From an uncultured Robinsoniella sp. (GTDB lineage: Bacteria; Bacillota; Clostridia; Lachnospirales; Lachnospiraceae), in NCBI GenBank assembly GCA_900540475.1, contig UQGG01000007.1:140305-204304 (forward strand): a DNA stretch of 64,000 bases, given 5' to 3'. Under the pieces are notes generated by a model. That model was not told the origin of the DNA and ran no database searches. It saw only the letters and a list, made by a program, of their open reading frames with translations. Below are positions 63,183 to 64,000 of the stretch, in pieces; position 1 is the stretch's first letter; each line of letters opens with the position of its first letter. The position numbers and the translations under genes were made by a program.

Positions 63183-63269
63183 ATGATTCTTTTTGATAGT
63201 TACAACTAAGGTTATAACAGATGTAAGCATAATTACGAAGGTGAATAAATCACTGTATGTAACGTACAT
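63174..63269 (-). CDS. Holin-like type I toxin, cassette B
   Basis: Thirty-one residues, MYVTYSDLFTFVIMLTSVIT followed by LVVTIKKNHKK: a short polar start, one membrane helix and a basic tail, typical of the Hol_Tox/Fst-like toxins that insert into the host membrane. GGGGTGG lies five bases before the ATG; in-frame GTG codons just upstream could add V-V-P. It is convergent with the antitoxin RNA and overlaps it through the terminator. It is too short for ordinary gene calling. Confidence 0.72.
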   Translation of the reverse strand: MYVTYSDLFTFVIMLTSVITLVVTIKKNHKK

Positions 63270-63415
63270 CGGCACCACCCCATTTCTGACAAGACTCAGA
63301 ACGGATGGAACAACGCCCTACCGGCTGCCCGGTTAAATATATTATTGTCGAAGTTGAAAGTTCGAAATCATTTGCTAAAATTAAAAAAGAGTGTGTGTGG
63401 CATAGTAAGTTGTTC

Positions 63416-63579
63416 TAAAGCGTGTTTTAAAATTGCTTTCTGGCTGCTGTGCATCCCAGTTTGTGGGAGATTTGTCCCCGATGAAGGGCGACAAGCGTGC
63501 TATGTGACCTGAATTCGGGGCAAATATGCGGCAAAGTGGGGCTTGCAGCTGGCAGGAATGAATTTTCAAATACGCTCTA
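63416..63579. repeat. Dispersed intergenic repeat, copy 3: imperfect 164-bp palindrome
   Basis: The left 60 bases (AAAGCGTGTTTTAAAATTGC ... GGGAGATTTGTCCCC) are imperfectly repeated in inverted form at the right end (read on the minus strand: AGAGCGTATTTGAAAATTCA ... GCATATTTGCCCC). It looks like a MITE-like or hairpin element with no coding content. Confidence 0.65.
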
Positions 63580-63775
63580 ATATAATGGAGAAAATATTAA
63601 ATATTAGCTGAAGAATAGACTTTTTTTAGAATAAAATATGTATTAATATATCATAATTTTAATTGTATATATATCAGGATAAAATACATTAAGAGGGAAA
63701 AAAGAGAGAAAAAAAGATCGACTTAATTTAAAGCTTTTATTTGACAAATATCTAAACACTGACTATAATATGCTT

Positions 63776-63874
63776 AACAAGACAGCCGGAGGATAGTTGA
63801 GACCTATCCGTTCTGGTAATTATATGTTATAAAAAATAGCGCGATACTTTTCCAGAGTGAGGGCGTTATTTTTT
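63776..63874 (+). ncRNA. Putative type I antitoxin RNA, cassette C
   Basis: Identical to the cassette B RNA, 692 bp downstream, with the same promoter (63741-63769) and hairpin. Confidence 0.7.
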
Positions 63875-63961
63875 ATGATTCTTTTTGATAGTTACAACTA
63901 AGGTTATAACAGATGTAAGCATAATTACGAAGGTGAATAAATCACTGTATGTAACGTACAT
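63866..63961 (-). CDS. Holin-like type I toxin, cassette C
   Basis: Identical to the 31-residue toxin of cassette B, with the same GGGGTGG ribosome site. Its promoter region lies partly outside the window. Confidence 0.72.
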   Translation of the reverse strand: MYVTYSDLFTFVIMLTSVITLVVTIKKNHKK

Positions 63962-64000
63962 CGGCACCACCCCATTTCTGACAAGACTCAGAACGGATGG

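Larger units (their letters stand above)
62987..64000. repeat. 692-bp tandem duplication of a toxin-antitoxin cassette
   Basis: Unit 1 is 62987-63678. Unit 2 starts at 63679 and is identical to unit 1 over all 322 bases visible before the window ends. Each unit starts AAAATACATTAAGAGGG, then carries antitoxin promoter, antitoxin RNA and toxin. Unit 1 also holds the full dispersed element at 63416-63579. Confidence 0.95.

Noticed and set aside
63381..63569. Minus-strand frame of 62 codons
   Set aside because: Lies within the palindromic repeat, has no ribosome site and no recognisable protein features.
62522..64000. Insertion sequence or integron-like array at the right edge
   Set aside because: No transposase or integrase frame; the repeats are explained by toxin-antitoxin cassettes and the palindromic element.

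Overview
The window looks like a chromosomal segment of a gut-type Lachnospiraceae (Clostridia, low-to-mid GC Firmicute; Blautia/Robinsoniella-like). This rests on strong AGGAGG ribosome sites, the tadA - large SRP RNA neighbourhood, a DUF6128-type protein, YesM/YesN-type two-component systems beside sugar ABC transporters without their own ATPase, BspA-like and BIG2 surface modules, and MVTYSDL-type holin-like toxins. No rRNA, CRISPR array, phage block or transposase was seen.

Layout. (1) 1-11.4 kb: four large secreted or surface proteins on the plus strand, two or three with GH43 propellers plus LamG, AbfB, Ig-like and InlB-like modules. They look like an arabinan or arabinoxylan attack set and end at a clear terminator. 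(2) 11.4-15 kb: tRNA-Pro(CGG), a small hypothetical gene, an XRE regulator with membrane segments, an HPr-like protein lacking the phospho-His, an SGNH protein and a membrane protein. (3) 15.3-19.3 kb: an OmpR-type response regulator, its kinase, a single-pass membrane protein and a VanY-type D,D-carboxypeptidase. The upstream regions of the regulator and of vanY both carry TGATACAA boxes phased every 11 bp. (4) 19.3-25.5 kb: acylphosphatase, GNAT, an AraC regulator with two DNA-binding domains, and two paralogous FadH/BaiCD-type flavin enzymes. (5) 25.5-34.5 kb: a holin-like toxin remnant, a divergent YesM/YesN pair, and a CUT1 sugar transporter followed by an intracellular GH95. (6) 34.6-41.5 kb: DUF6128 protein, radical-SAM activase, tadA, SRP RNA, an AraC regulator and a GH31 alpha-glucosidase. 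(7) 41.8-47.8 kb: a second OmpR-type system, a VTT-domain membrane protein overlapping a processive-type GT2, an iron-containing alcohol dehydrogenase behind a MerR-type 19-bp-spacer promoter, and a membrane-anchored isochorismatase-like protein. (8) 48.2-62.5 kb: a 1849-residue secreted GH95-like protein, a second CUT1 transporter, YesN, YesM and a GH2 enzyme. (9) 62.5-64 kb: three tandem type I toxin-antitoxin cassettes. The last two are identical over the 322 bp visible, as a 692-bp tandem duplication that runs off the window.

How it works together. Secreted GH43 and GH95-like enzymes release sugars or oligosaccharides outside the cell. Two CUT1 transporters, each beside its own YesM/YesN sensor pair, import them, and cytoplasmic GH95, GH2 and GH31 enzymes finish the breakdown. 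Substrate names are inferred from families and are not proven by the sequence.

The least explained parts are the tandem par-like toxin array at the right edge, its decayed relative at 25.6 kb lying in frame behind a response-regulator stop codon, the 11-bp-phased operators of the VanY system, the 73-bp structured tandem repeat between yesM and yesN, and an imperfectly palindromic dispersed element present three times.
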